64,000 bases of DNA from Novosphingobium endophyticum (GCF_014640675.1 NZ_BMHK01000015.1:1-64000), one strand, 5' to 3'. Shown: positions 52,788 to 61,723, counted from the stretch's first letter. Numbers and translations: made by a program. The notes: a model not told the origin generated them from the letters alone.

Positions 52788-53552
52788 ATGCTCGAGGTGA
52801 CGCAGCTGATGGAGCTTGTCGAAGCCGCGACAAGCATTGATGACCTTGCCGCCGCGATCAGGGCCGCGAGCGCGCAGCTCGGTTTCCAGCATTTTGCCCT
52901 GAGCCATCATGTCGATCTTGCCGAGGCGGGCGACAGCGCCATATGGATCCATAACTATCCGGCCGGATGGGCCGAGTATTACGAGAGCCATTCGCTCGGG
53001 CTGAGCGATCCGGTTCACCGCGCCAGCCACGTGACCATGATCGGGTTTCGCTGGTCGCGCCTGGAGCAGATGATCCCGCTGACAACGGCCGACCGCAGGA
53101 TGCTGCTCATGAGCCGCGAACATGGCATCGGTGATGGTTTCACCGTGCCCGCGCATGTTCCTGGCGAAACGCGCGGCTCGGTCTCCTTTGCCACCGAGAC
53201 CGGCCGTGCCCTGCCCGCCGGAATGCTCCCCGCGGCCCAGCTGGTGGGCTGTCTCGCGTTCGAGGCGGCGCGCCGGCTTTGCACCCCGCGCACGGTGCGG
53301 CCCGGTGCCCGCCTGCCCGTCCTGACCGATCGGCAGCGCGAATGCGCGTTGTGGGTGGCGCGCGGCAAGACGGACTGGGAAATCGCGTGCATCCTGGGGC
53401 TGAGCGAGGAAACGGTCGCCCGCCATGTCAGGCAAGCCTGCGAACGTTATGGTGTGAGCAAGCGGACATCGCTGGTGATCCGGGCCCTGTTCGATGGAAC
53501 CTTGACTTTCACCGACGTTTTCAGCCGCCGATATACCCCTTTTCCGGGATAG
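52788..53552 (+). CDS. luxR: LuxR-type quorum-sensing regulator
   Basis: The 254-residue protein has an autoinducer-binding domain (about 20-165) with the expected aromatic and Asp-Pro positions (YPAGWAEYYESHSLGLSDPV, W61, Y64, D74, P75) and a LuxR helix-turn-helix (LTDRQRECALWVARGKTDWE, then VARHVRQACERYGVSKRTSL, about 179-230). The gene lies 56 bases before the luxI gene on the same strand, so the two form a standard pair. It should bind an acyl-homoserine lactone and control the following genes. Confidence 0.9.
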   Translation: MLEVTQLMELVEAATSIDDLAAAIRAASAQLGFQHFALSHHVDLAEAGDSAIWIHNYPAGWAEYYESHSLGLSDPVHRASHVTMIGFRWSRLEQMIPLTTADRRMLLMSREHGIGDGFTVPAHVPGETRGSVSFATETGRALPAGMLPAAQLVGCLAFEAARRLCTPRTVRPGARLPVLTDRQRECALWVARGKTDWEIACILGLSEETVARHVRQACERYGVSKRTSLVIRALFDGTLTFTDVFSRRYTPFPG

Positions 53553-53608
53553 CGATCCGGCGCCTCCCTCGGCGAGCCTTGGCCATCCGCTGCCAGGGAG
53601 CCTTCGCC

Positions 53609-54229
53609 ATGCTGCACGTATTCACGCCCCATGCCGGCCCGGACCTTGCGAACGAGGTCCTTCGCGCGATGTTCGCCGCGCGCAAGTCGGTCTTCGTCGA
53701 CCTGCTCAAATGGGACGTACCGGTTCTGGCCGGCCGCTACGAAATCGACCGGTTCGACAACGGCCACGCCGCCTATCTCGTGCTTGCCGACGCGCACGGC
53801 GCCCATCTCGCCTCCGTGCGGCTTCTGCCGACGACGCGCCCCCACATCCTCGACAGCTTCTATGCCGACCTGTGCGACCAGGCGCTGCCGCACGGCACCG
53901 ACGTGTTCGAAATCACGCGCTTCTGCCTCGACCGCCGGCTGCGCGCGGCCCCGCGCCGGGAGGCGCGCGACACGCTCGTCATGGCACTGGCCCAGTACGC
54001 CCTGGAAAACGGCATCGCGGCCTACAGCGCGGTCGCGCCGACCGGCTGGGCCCGCCAGATCGTGGCGTTCGGCTGGCACGCCGCGATGCTGGGACGCCCG
54101 GCCGCGATCGGCGGCGAGGAGCTCGCAGCCCTGCGCATCGATATCGCGCCCGAGACCCCTCACCTGCTCGCGGCCGCGGGCATCCGGCCGGCCGGCGAGC
54201 ACAGCCGCACCCGGTGCGCAGCGGCATGA
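53609..54229 (+). CDS. luxI: LuxI-type acyl-homoserine lactone synthase
   Basis: The 206-residue protein has the invariant residues of the family: R25, F29, W35 (MFAARKSVFVDLLKWDV), D47 and D50 (YEIDRFDNGHAAYLV), R71 (SVRLLPTTRPHIL), E101 and R104 (FEITRFCLDRR). It makes an acyl-homoserine lactone from S-adenosylmethionine and an acyl carrier. The ATG at 53609 is in frame with the longer open frame but starts the conserved MLHVFTP. The dioxygenase gene begins 14 bases after its stop. Confidence 0.93.
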   Translation: MLHVFTPHAGPDLANEVLRAMFAARKSVFVDLLKWDVPVLAGRYEIDRFDNGHAAYLVLADAHGAHLASVRLLPTTRPHILDSFYADLCDQALPHGTDVFEITRFCLDRRLRAAPRREARDTLVMALAQYALENGIAAYSAVAPTGWARQIVAFGWHAAMLGRPAAIGGEELAALRIDIAPETPHLLAAAGIRPAGEHSRTRCAAA

Positions 54230-54243
54230 GGGAGGAGAAGGTC

Positions 54244-55125
54244 ATGACCGCAGCCATCGGTCTTGCCGAGGCCATCGAAGCACATGCCTCGCGCCTCCTG
54301 AAGGAAGGGTTCTGCATAATTCCCGGCGCGCTGCCGGCCGGAACCCTCCGAGCGCTCGACAACGACCTTGCAGAGCGATTCGCATCGACGCCGTTCGGGA
54401 GAGGCGGCTTTTACGGATCGCGCACGAAGCGCTTCGGCCGGCTGCTCGTGCGTTCGCCCCGCGCGGCCGAGCTCGTCCAGCACGCGCTGGTCCGCGGCAT
54501 CGCCGAGAGGGTTCTGTCGCCCTGGTGCGACTGCATCCAGCTCAACACGGCCCAGGCGATCGCGGTGCATTCCGGCAGCCCGGAACAGCTTCCGCACCGC
54601 GACCAGGACATGTGGCAGGCGCCCAAGGGCGAGGCGGAATATCTCGTCAACGTGATGTGGCCGCTGAGCGAGTTCTGCGGCGAGAACGGCGCGACGCTGG
54701 TCTGGCCTCACAGCCACGGTGCGCGGGCGCTGGCGAGTCAGCCGTGCGAAGCGCCGATCGTCGCGCGCATGGCGCCAGGCAGCGCCCTCGTCTTCCTGGG
54801 CTCGACGCTGCACGCCGCCGGCGCCAATCGCAGCCGCCAGGTCCGACGCGGCGTGATCGTGGGCTACTCATTGGGGTGGCTCAAGCCTTACGAAAACCAG
54901 TGGCTTGCCTATCCGCCCGAGGTCGCCCGCACTTTCCCCGCCGATCTCGCGGCGCTCGTCGGCTACCGGCAGCACCGGCCGAACCTGGGCAACTATGAGG
55001 GGCAATGCCCCTCGGTCGTGCTTCAGGGCGACGGCGAGAGGCCGCTGGGCGCTGTCGATGCGCTCCGGCCCGACCAGGAAGCGCTGGTCGAAGCCTATCT
55101 GGAGATGCAGCGGGCACGGTCATGA
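54244..55125 (+). CDS. Phytanoyl-CoA-dioxygenase-like (PhyH) Fe/2OG oxygenase
   Basis: The 293-residue protein has the PhyH-type iron triad: H118-x-D120 in LPHRDQDMW and H190 in GSTLHAAGAN, with Arg near 200 to hold 2-oxoglutarate. WPLSEFCGENGATLVWPHSH is the usual core segment. Family members hydroxylate small molecules or acyl chains. Position directly behind luxI and overlap with the GntR gene suggest it acts on the signal molecule or another product of this locus; a role on the lasso peptide cannot be excluded. GGAGGAG lies upstream of the ATG. Confidence 0.85.
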   Translation: MTAAIGLAEAIEAHASRLLKEGFCIIPGALPAGTLRALDNDLAERFASTPFGRGGFYGSRTKRFGRLLVRSPRAAELVQHALVRGIAERVLSPWCDCIQLNTAQAIAVHSGSPEQLPHRDQDMWQAPKGEAEYLVNVMWPLSEFCGENGATLVWPHSHGARALASQPCEAPIVARMAPGSALVFLGSTLHAAGANRSRQVRRGVIVGYSLGWLKPYENQWLAYPPEVARTFPADLAALVGYRQHRPNLGNYEGQCPSVVLQGDGERPLGAVDALRPDQEALVEAYLEMQRARS

Positions 55126-55730
55126 ACCCGGGCGCGACCGCCGAGCGCGTGCTCGATACGCTGCGCGGGCGCATCGCCGGCCGCGAGTTCCGTCCCGGCG
55201 ACCGGCTCGATGCGGCCGTGCTCGCGGCCGGCCTCGCCGCGAGCGTTACGCCGGTGCGTGACGCGCTGCACCGTCTGACCGGTGAGGGCCTGGTGGAAAC
55301 ACGCCTGGGAAGCGGATTTTACATTCCCGCGCTCGACGAGCCGCTGCTCAAGGATCTCTACTACTGGTCCGCCGAGCTCGTGTTCCTGGCGATCCGCGGC
55401 TGGCCGCGCAGCGAGGCCGGGACGAGCCTGCCCCCCACGTCTGCGGAGCCATCGGTGGCCGAACGCGCCGGCACCCTGTTCCTGGCCATCGCGCGCCTTT
55501 CGGCCAACAGCGAACACGCGCGGGCGCTCGCGCGTCTGAATGCCCGGCTCCATGCGGTAAGGACAGTGGAGCCGCTGGTTCTGGGCGACACCGACGGGGA
55601 ACTCGACACCTGGCTTCCCGTCCTCGCGGCAGGCGAGCGCGAGGGGCTGCGGCGGCTTTGCACGTCCTATCACCGCCGGCGCATCCGCGCCGCGGCCGAA
55701 CTCGTGCGCGCGGTCTACAGGGCGGAGTGA
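55122..55730 (+). CDS. GntR family regulator
   Basis: The 202-residue protein has an N-terminal winged helix of GntR type (RVLDTLRGRIAGREFRPGDR, VTPVRDALHRLTGEGLVETR) and an all-helical C-terminal part like FCD ligand domains. The ATG overlaps the dioxygenase stop. The lasso precursor gene begins 129 bases later, so this regulator is well placed to sense a metabolite and control the lasso promoter. Confidence 0.85.
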   Translation: MNPGATAERVLDTLRGRIAGREFRPGDRLDAAVLAAGLAASVTPVRDALHRLTGEGLVETRLGSGFYIPALDEPLLKDLYYWSAELVFLAIRGWPRSEAGTSLPPTSAEPSVAERAGTLFLAIARLSANSEHARALARLNARLHAVRTVEPLVLGDTDGELDTWLPVLAAGEREGLRRLCTSYHRRRIRAAAELVRAVYRAE

Positions 55731-55859
55731 CGCGCGTCCTGCTCTGCCGCCAGCGCGAACAATCGGCATATCAGGCGCGTATAAGTTTCGGATAATGCGC
55801 CCGCGTTCCTAGCATTCTCGTGCTGCAGCGCTTTGCAGTGAACCGAGAAGGAGCACATC
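55731..55859 (+). promoter_or_regulatory. Promoter and leader region of the lasso genes
   Basis: The gap contains GATAAT at 55791-55796, a possible -10 element, and AAGGAG at 55848-55853, six bases before the precursor ATG. CTGCA and TGCAG near 55822-55837 form a short inverted repeat. No clear 20-bp lux box was found by eye. Confidence 0.45.
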
Positions 55860-55985
55860 ATGGAACGTGAAACGCATGACGAAGTGATCGAGATCGGCAA
55901 GGCGAGCGTCGAAACGCTCGGCGCCTCCGGCATCCCGGTCGATGAAAACCTCGGCCAGTTCCAGGCCGGACTCTCCGACGACTGA
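55860..55985 (+). CDS. Lasso peptide precursor (41 residues)
   Basis: The product has a leader MERETHDEVIEIGKASVETL and a core that starts GASGIPVDEN and ends FQAGLSDD. The Thr at position -2 of the leader (ET-L|G) is the hallmark recognised by lasso enzymes, and the core begins with Gly. The ring would join Gly1 to Asp8 (eight residues) or Glu9 (nine). From memory, the end GLSDD is like that of sphingonodin-type peptides. A strong AAGGAG precedes the ATG, and genes B and C follow. The product should be threaded, exported or released, and later re-imported. Confidence 0.9.
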   Translation: MERETHDEVIEIGKASVETLGASGIPVDENLGQFQAGLSDD

Positions 55986-55987
55986 CG

Positions 55988-56035
55988 ACAAGGCGCGCGG
56001 ATCCTTCTGTGGGGAGGGGGCCGCGCGCCGCTTGT
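55988..56035 (+). other. Long hairpin between precursor and processing genes
   Basis: Two bases after the precursor stop, GGCGCGCGG (55992-56000) pairs with CCGCGCGCC (56021-56029) around a 20-base loop; ACAAG and CTTGT extend the stem with a two-base bulge. The loop holds a GGGGAGGGGG run. Such a structure can let precursor mRNA outnumber the enzyme mRNA, as suggested for other proteobacterial lasso operons. Confidence 0.75.
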
Positions 56036-56072
56036 CCTTGCGGACACCGAAAAACTCGCCGGATATCACACC

Positions 56073-56732
56073 ATGGGCCATAGTCTGCGCGCCGGGATCA
56101 GTTACTGCGATGCGGGCGGGCGCCTCATCTTCCTCGACGTTCACGCCGATCGCTACTTCTGCCTCGCGCCCGAAGCCGAGGCGGCTTTTCGCCGTCTCGT
56201 GGCGCATCCCGGCGCGAGCGAAGCGGCGGCGCCAGGACTGCTGGAGTCCGGGATGCTGGTGCGGACCCGGCACGCCGAGGTGCCGCGCCCCTTTTCGCTC
56301 GCCAGGCGCGCCGAGACCAGTCTTCTCGACCTGCCGCGCCTGCGTGCTTCTTCAGCCGAGCTTCTCGCCGCGCTGTCACGGCTGGCGCTTGCCGGCCTTT
56401 TGCTACGGCGGCGCGGCCTTCGCCGCAGCCTGGAGCGTCTGGCCGCAGCCAGGCCCAGCTGCGCGCCGGCGCGCCTCGACATGCCGCAAGCGCTACAGCG
56501 CCCGGCCGCGGCCTTCGAGATGAGTGCGCGCCTCGTGCGCTCGCACGACCAATGCCTGCCGCGATCGATCGCGCTTGCCCGGCACTGCGCGGCGCGCGGG
56601 CTTGCGGCCGATCTCGTCATCGGCGTGCGCCTGCGCCCTTTTGCCGCGCACGCCTGGGTGCAGGCGGGACCCTGGCTCCTGAACGACCGTCTCGACACCG
56701 TGCGCACCTACACGCCGATCCTTGCGGTATGA
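56073..56732 (+). CDS. Lasso peptide leader peptidase (B protein, fused form)
   Basis: The 219-residue protein has an N-terminal part resembling the PqqD-like recognition element (YCDAGGRLIFLDVHADRYFC) and a C-terminal transglutaminase-like peptidase domain with Cys161 (HDQCLPRSIAL), His193 (FAAHAWVQ) and Asp205 (LLNDRLDTV). It binds the leader and cuts it off. Recognition and protease halves are fused, as usual in Proteobacteria. It overlaps the cyclase gene by four bases. Confidence 0.9.
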   Translation: MGHSLRAGISYCDAGGRLIFLDVHADRYFCLAPEAEAAFRRLVAHPGASEAAAPGLLESGMLVRTRHAEVPRPFSLARRAETSLLDLPRLRASSAELLAALSRLALAGLLLRRRGLRRSLERLAAARPSCAPARLDMPQALQRPAAAFEMSARLVRSHDQCLPRSIALARHCAARGLAADLVIGVRLRPFAAHAWVQAGPWLLNDRLDTVRTYTPILAV

Positions 56733-58495
56733 CGCGCGCACGCTTCATCGCGCTCGTGCGGCCTTCCCGAGAGGCCGGCGCCGGGCTAGCCCGGCGCATC
56801 GAGGAGCGATCGCGCGAAATGCCCGGCCTGGAACCGGTGCTTGAAACGGGCACGCTCAGTGTCGCGACAAGCGCTTGCTGCCCGCTCATTCTCGAAGGCG
56901 CGGGAGTCATAATCGGATCGCTGTTCCGGCGCGGGGCTCGTCGCCGGACGGACCGGCTCGAACCGGAGGAAGCCGCGCGCATCGCGGCCAGTCGCGGCGG
57001 CGATCTCGTGGAGCACTACTGGGGCCCCTATCTCGCCATTCTGGCAAGACCAGGGGGATCGGGGGTGGATGCTGTGCGCGCGCCGCTGGGCGAATTGCCC
57101 TGTTATTTCGCGCGGCACGAGGATGCGATCGTCCTCGCCTCCGACACCGAGCTTCTCGCCCGCTTCGGCTTCTACCGGCCCGCGGTGGCCTGGGACGCCG
57201 TCGTTCGCGCCCTGGCGGCACGCGACTTGCGTACGCCCGCGACCTGCCTTGCGGGCCTTGCCGAACTGCCGGGCGGGCAGCGCCTCGAAATCGCCAGCGG
57301 GCAAACCAGGAGGCGCGAGCTGTGGTCGCCCTGGAGCTTTGCCGCACGCGATGGGCAGATCGCGCGGATCGAGGATGCGGTCGAAGCGCTCGCCGCCACC
57401 GCGAGTGAATGCATCGCGGCAAGGGCCTCGGACTACCGCAGGAGCGTGCTCATGCTTTCCGGCGGGCTCGATTCGTCGATTCTCGCGGCAGGTCTCAGCC
57501 AATGTAGCGCGCAGGCGCATGCGCTCACGCTCGTAACCGGCGATGCCGTCGGCGACGAGCGCGACTACGCGCGCTGCACCGCGGCGGCGCTCGGCGTGCC
57601 GCTTGAGGAGGGCCTGCGCGATGTTTCCCGGATCGATCCGGGCCGATCGGGCGCGAGCCGCCTGCCGCGCCCATGCGTGCGTCTGTTCCTCCAGGAATCG
57701 ACGCGCCTTGCGCGCGATCTGGCCCGGCGCACGGGAGCCGACGCGGTCTTTGGCGGCGGCGGGGGCGACAATGTCTTCTGCTCGCTCCAGTCCTCCGCTC
57801 CTGCCGCCGACCGCCTTCTCACCTCGGGGCCCGGCTGGAACTTCCTTGTCACGGCCTACGAGATCAGCCGCCTCGCGCAGGCCAGTCTGCCGGCGGTGAT
57901 GCACGATGCCGCGAGGCGCGCCTGGCTGGGCAGCAGCGCCTTCAGGCCCTTTCGCGACGTCAACCTGCTCGCGCCGCGCGCGCTTGAAGCCATCGCCCCT
58001 GCCGGCGGTCATCCCTGGTTTTCCGCCGCGCCCGGGGCGCTACCCGGCAAGGCGGCGCATGTGCGGCTCATCGCCTATGCCCAAAGCTACGTCGAAGGCC
58101 TCGATCCGCAGGGCTCGCCGGCAAGCGTTGCGCCGTTGCTTTCGCAGCCGCTGGTCGAGACCTGTCTTCGCATCCCCAGCTGGCTATGGTTTGAGGAGGG
58201 CCGCAATCGCGCCGTCGCGCGCCGCGCCTTTGCCGGAAGGCTGCCGGCGCGGATCGTTCAGAGGCGGTCCAAGGGCACGCCCGACAGCTTCGTCGCCGAG
58301 ATCTTCGAGACCCACCGCGGCGCCTTGCGCGAAATGCTGGCTGATGGCCAGCTGGTCAGGCGCGGCCTGATCGAGCGCAACCGCCTGCTCGAAGTGCTGG
58401 ACGACCCGCGGCCGGCAAGCGGGGAGGGGTTTCGCCGCGTACTCCAGTTCGTCGATGTCGAAGCCTGGGCCCGCGGCTGGGAGAACCGCGCCTGA
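56729..58495 (+). CDS. Lasso cyclase (asparagine-synthetase-like C protein)
   Basis: The 588-residue protein has a degenerate glutaminase-like N-terminus and an asparagine-synthetase domain with the ATP-binding SGGLDSS at 244-250 and GADAVFGGGGGDNVF further on. It activates the ring acid with ATP and joins it to the N-terminus of the core. The ATG overlaps the B gene stop. Length and motifs are normal, and no lesion is seen. Confidence 0.92.
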   Translation: MTRARFIALVRPSREAGAGLARRIEERSREMPGLEPVLETGTLSVATSACCPLILEGAGVIIGSLFRRGARRRTDRLEPEEAARIAASRGGDLVEHYWGPYLAILARPGGSGVDAVRAPLGELPCYFARHEDAIVLASDTELLARFGFYRPAVAWDAVVRALAARDLRTPATCLAGLAELPGGQRLEIASGQTRRRELWSPWSFAARDGQIARIEDAVEALAATASECIAARASDYRRSVLMLSGGLDSSILAAGLSQCSAQAHALTLVTGDAVGDERDYARCTAAALGVPLEEGLRDVSRIDPGRSGASRLPRPCVRLFLQESTRLARDLARRTGADAVFGGGGGDNVFCSLQSSAPAADRLLTSGPGWNFLVTAYEISRLAQASLPAVMHDAARRAWLGSSAFRPFRDVNLLAPRALEAIAPAGGHPWFSAAPGALPGKAAHVRLIAYAQSYVEGLDPQGSPASVAPLLSQPLVETCLRIPSWLWFEEGRNRAVARRAFAGRLPARIVQRRSKGTPDSFVAEIFETHRGALREMLADGQLVRRGLIERNRLLEVLDDPRPASGEGFRRVLQFVDVEAWARGWENRA

Positions 58496-58664
58496 TCGCT
58501 TTCCCGCGCTCGGCCGTGCCGCGCATGCCGGTGAAGGTAGGCTAGCCGCGAAGGCGCGAGCTTGTCAGTTCAGCCGTAGCGGGAAGCCGGTCCGTGGCCC
58601 GCACGAACGCACAGGGATAGCCCGAGGCCTTCAGCCGCGCTGCCCCATCCGGCCGCTTTGATGC

Positions 58665-59129
58665 CTATCCTGAGCCACCGATCAGAGCCGAGAGCCTGGG
58701 ATGCGTGTCGTCCGCCAGCGGATTGATGACCGTCAGCCCGCGCGTGACGAATCCGTGCTGCATGTCCTCGGACAACAGTAGCGTACAGCCTGCGTCCGCA
58801 GCCGCGGTCAGAATCAGGGCATCCCAGAATTGCAGCTTGTGATCGATCACCAGGTCGGCGGCAGACAGGGCGGTGCGTGTTTCCGAAGCCGAGGTTCCAA
58901 AGGCTTCAGCGAATTCGAGCAGGACTTCGCGCGCCTCATTCGCCGTCGCGCCGCTCCGCCTGAGCACGACAAACAGTTCGCCGAGGGTTTGGGCGGGGGC
59001 GACGATACTTACCGATTCCGCTAGCCGGGAGACCAGCGCCCGAACCTTCGCGATCTTGTCATCGTCCTGCGCCGAGCGGCTGACGCCGGCGAGGTAAGCG
59101 AGAATGTCGCTGTCGAGGGCGACACGCAT
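58665..59129 (-). CDS. vapC: PIN-domain toxin (VapC type)
   Basis: The 154-residue protein starts MRVALDSDILAYLAG with the first acidic pair of the PIN fold and has SAADLVIDHKLQFWDALILT with further acidic residues. VapC toxins cut tRNA or rRNA. Its ATG overlaps the antitoxin stop. It lies between the lasso cyclase and isopeptidase genes, convergent with the former. Confidence 0.88.
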   Translation of the reverse strand: MRVALDSDILAYLAGVSRSAQDDDKIAKVRALVSRLAESVSIVAPAQTLGELFVVLRRSGATANEAREVLLEFAEAFGTSASETRTALSAADLVIDHKLQFWDALILTAAADAGCTLLLSEDMQHGFVTRGLTVINPLADDTHPRLSALIGGSG

Positions 59130-59359
59130 CAGTCGTAAAGATCGCCGCGAGACCATTCTCCGGAATGGCGGACGGGAAGGCTCTTGACGAACTTGAGAAG
59201 CCGGTCGACCGAACGGCGTTCCCGATCGCGGTCTACGGGGAGCACGCGCGCGACGGGGCGACCGCGAGACATCACGGTAAAGCTCTGACCTTCGGAGACA
59301 TCGCGCAGAAGCTCCGAGAAATGCTGATTGGCCTCGCTGGCACTGATCGCTCTATCCAT
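59129..59359 (-). CDS. vapB: Phd/VapB-type antitoxin
   Basis: The 76-residue protein has the Phd/YefM start (MDRAISASEANQHFSELLRD, then FTVMSRGRPVARVLPVD) that binds DNA as a dimer; the C-terminal half would wrap the toxin. It starts a two-gene unit with vapC. An Asn-Ala-rich TA-dimer site may lie right of 59359. Confidence 0.85.
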   Translation of the reverse strand: MDRAISASEANQHFSELLRDVSEGQSFTVMSRGRPVARVLPVDRDRERRSVDRLLKFVKSLPVRHSGEWSRGDLYD

Positions 59360-59608
59360 GAACGCAATTTAGTGGATAACACTAGATTGTGCAAGATCGG
59401 CAGCTAGGGAGTAACGCGGTCTTTCCAGCGGCCCCGGCGAACAGATGGAAATTTCTGAACCCGCAAGCGGTCAGCGCCCTACCTTGGCCAAAGCCGTCGG
59501 CGAAACCGGCGCTCGCGACCGGTTGCCCTCCCCGCGCTTGAGCGCTCATATCATCCAGGCCGATGAAACGCGGCGCGGCAGGGCCGATACCGGCCGTAGG
59601 GCACCCGA

Positions 59609-61723
59609 TCACGAGTGCGAGGGCCTCTCCCGCCTTGCCTCGCGCAGGACCTGCCAGCGGCGGTACTGCGCGGCTTTGCCCGGATCGGTATCCCGCCTGC
59701 CCTGCAGCCAGAAGGCGAACCAGTCGAGATTGCGTTCGTAGATCGCGCGGCGATGCGCCGGCTGCCACTTGATATGGTGTTCGCCGGGAAAGACGTGCAT
59801 CTCGACCGGCTGGCCGGCCTCGCGAAGCGCGGTGAACGTCTGGAGCGCGAGCAGCGTTTCCTCGTCGGCAAGCTGCATCAGCAGGGGAACATCCATGCGG
59901 CTGGCATTGAGCGCCATCGAATAGGGCCGCCAGAAGTCCGGACTATCGCGGCTCGCGGGCGGAAAGCCCATCGCCTCCATGGTCTCGGCATAAGCGATGC
60001 CGCCATATGTCGTGATCGACTGGGGCTCCATGCAGCAGGTGCTGATCGCCGCGGCCGCGAAGAGATCGGTGTTGATGAGCGCGAAGCGCGCGCTCGAGGA
60101 TCCGTCGCTCAACCCGGTGATGCCGATGCGCGCCGGATCGGCGATGCCGCGATCGACGACCATCCCGATGCCGGTTTCCAGCGACGAGAGCAGACTGCGC
60201 CGCTCTGCCCAGTCTTCAAGATTCGCCGCATTGACGTCAGCCCAGGAGCGGATGCCCGGCCGGCTTGCCGCGACGAAGGGCGCGCGCTCGATGCTCAGGA
60301 CCGCGAAGCCGCGCGCGGCAAAAGCGTGGATCGGATATTCATCGCCCGTGCCGCCGCGCAGGAAGCCGTCGCTGTGATACTGGACGACGATCATCGGCAG
60401 GCGCACGCCGGGCCTGTAGCCGGGTGGTAGCACGAGATCGCCGCGCGCCTCGAGCCCGACGTCGTTCTTCCAGTGCAGCCGTTCGACTTTCCCTAGGGCA
60501 ATATCGCGGAACTGCAGATTGGGATCGAAGGCACGGCGCGTCTCGCCCGTGTCGGGATCGATCATGACCAGATGGCGCGGCGTGGTCGCGTTCTCCGACG
60601 TGCACAGCAGCGAGGTGCCGGCCATAACGCAGCCGAGCAGGACATTGCCGGTGCGCAGGATCGCGCGCGGCGCGGCGGCCTCGCCCGGGCGCCAGCGATA
60701 TAGGCCCATGCGTCCCTTTGCCCAGCCCTCGCGCCTCAGGAAGATGAGGTCCCTGCCCTCGCGGTCCCACCACATAGCGGTAAAGCCCCCATCGCAGGCC
60801 TTCGCGCTGCACACGATGCGCTCGCCGCCGCGTTCCTCGACCACGAGCCGCAAGGGCGCCAGCGGACTGGCGCCGCTTCGCTCGGTCAGCGCGCGCCGCC
60901 CGCCGGGCGCCGCTGCCTGCGGCGCGATCGACGCGCCCGACTGGTCCTCCATCGCCACCAGCGCCTTTTCAGCCGCGCTGGCGGATCGAACCTCGCCGCT
61001 TTCCGGGTCGATCGAGAACGCCCGGCGCGGCGTATCGGGCAGTAGCGGGCGCATGGCGTAGTTGGGCGCGAAACGCGCATCATAGAGCCAGCCCCCGCGT
61101 CCCTCGCGCGCGACCTTGTCTGCCGCCTCCGCCTGCCCGGGCTGCGAGACGAAGACGAGGCGCTTGCCCTCCCCGCTCCAGGCGAGCGTCTTCACATCGA
61201 CTTCGGAGCGTGTGACCCGCCATGCCCCGCGGCCATCGGCGCGCGCGCGCCAGACCTGCGTCACGCCGTGATCGCGTCGCAGGTAGGCGATCCACCTGCC
61301 ATCGGACGACCAAGCCGGCGTGACGATCGCCGGAAATCCAACGTCGACGACAAGGCCGCGCGCCAGCGTCGTGTTCGTGATCATCTCCCCCCCGCGATCG
61401 AGAATGCGCGGACCTTCGCTTCCGGAAAGATCGATCACCACCAGCGCGCGGCAGTAGCTGTTGGTCTTGGGGTCGGCGCGGCTGAGAATGAAGGCCGCCT
61501 TCGTGCCGCCTGGCGAGACCCCAAGCGGGCTGGGCTGGCCGAACATCGCGCCGTCGGGCTGGCCGATGTCGCGAAGTCCGACAAGATCGTCCGGCGTGAC
61601 AGGCCGCTTGGCTGCCGCCGCGCGTGGCGGCGGCAGCAGGTCGTCGCAGGCCGCAAGCGCTGGCGCGGGCAATGCCGCGAAGTTCGCGGCAGCAATGGCT
61701 CCAAGAACGCGCGTGCTTACCAT
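59609..61723 (-). CDS. Lasso peptide isopeptidase
   Basis: The 704-residue protein has a signal peptide (LGAIAAANFAALPAPALA), a beta-propeller-like middle part and a C-terminal prolyl-oligopeptidase-type alpha/beta hydrolase domain with nucleophile Ser539 (ITGLSDGSS), Asp620 (QLADEETLL) and His649 or His650 (FPGEHHIKW). Its place beside the lasso genes and a TonB receptor fits the isopeptidases that open the ring bond of imported lasso peptides. It overlaps the receptor gene by seven bases. Confidence 0.9.
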   Translation of the reverse strand: MVSTRVLGAIAAANFAALPAPALAACDDLLPPPRAAAAKRPVTPDDLVGLRDIGQPDGAMFGQPSPLGVSPGGTKAAFILSRADPKTNSYCRALVVIDLSGSEGPRILDRGGEMITNTTLARGLVVDVGFPAIVTPAWSSDGRWIAYLRRDHGVTQVWRARADGRGAWRVTRSEVDVKTLAWSGEGKRLVFVSQPGQAEAADKVAREGRGGWLYDARFAPNYAMRPLLPDTPRRAFSIDPESGEVRSASAAEKALVAMEDQSGASIAPQAAAPGGRRALTERSGASPLAPLRLVVEERGGERIVCSAKACDGGFTAMWWDREGRDLIFLRREGWAKGRMGLYRWRPGEAAAPRAILRTGNVLLGCVMAGTSLLCTSENATTPRHLVMIDPDTGETRRAFDPNLQFRDIALGKVERLHWKNDVGLEARGDLVLPPGYRPGVRLPMIVVQYHSDGFLRGGTGDEYPIHAFAARGFAVLSIERAPFVAASRPGIRSWADVNAANLEDWAERRSLLSSLETGIGMVVDRGIADPARIGITGLSDGSSSARFALINTDLFAAAAISTCCMEPQSITTYGGIAYAETMEAMGFPPASRDSPDFWRPYSMALNASRMDVPLLMQLADEETLLALQTFTALREAGQPVEMHVFPGEHHIKWQPAHRRAIYERNLDWFAFWLQGRRDTDPGKAAQYRRWQVLREARRERPSHS

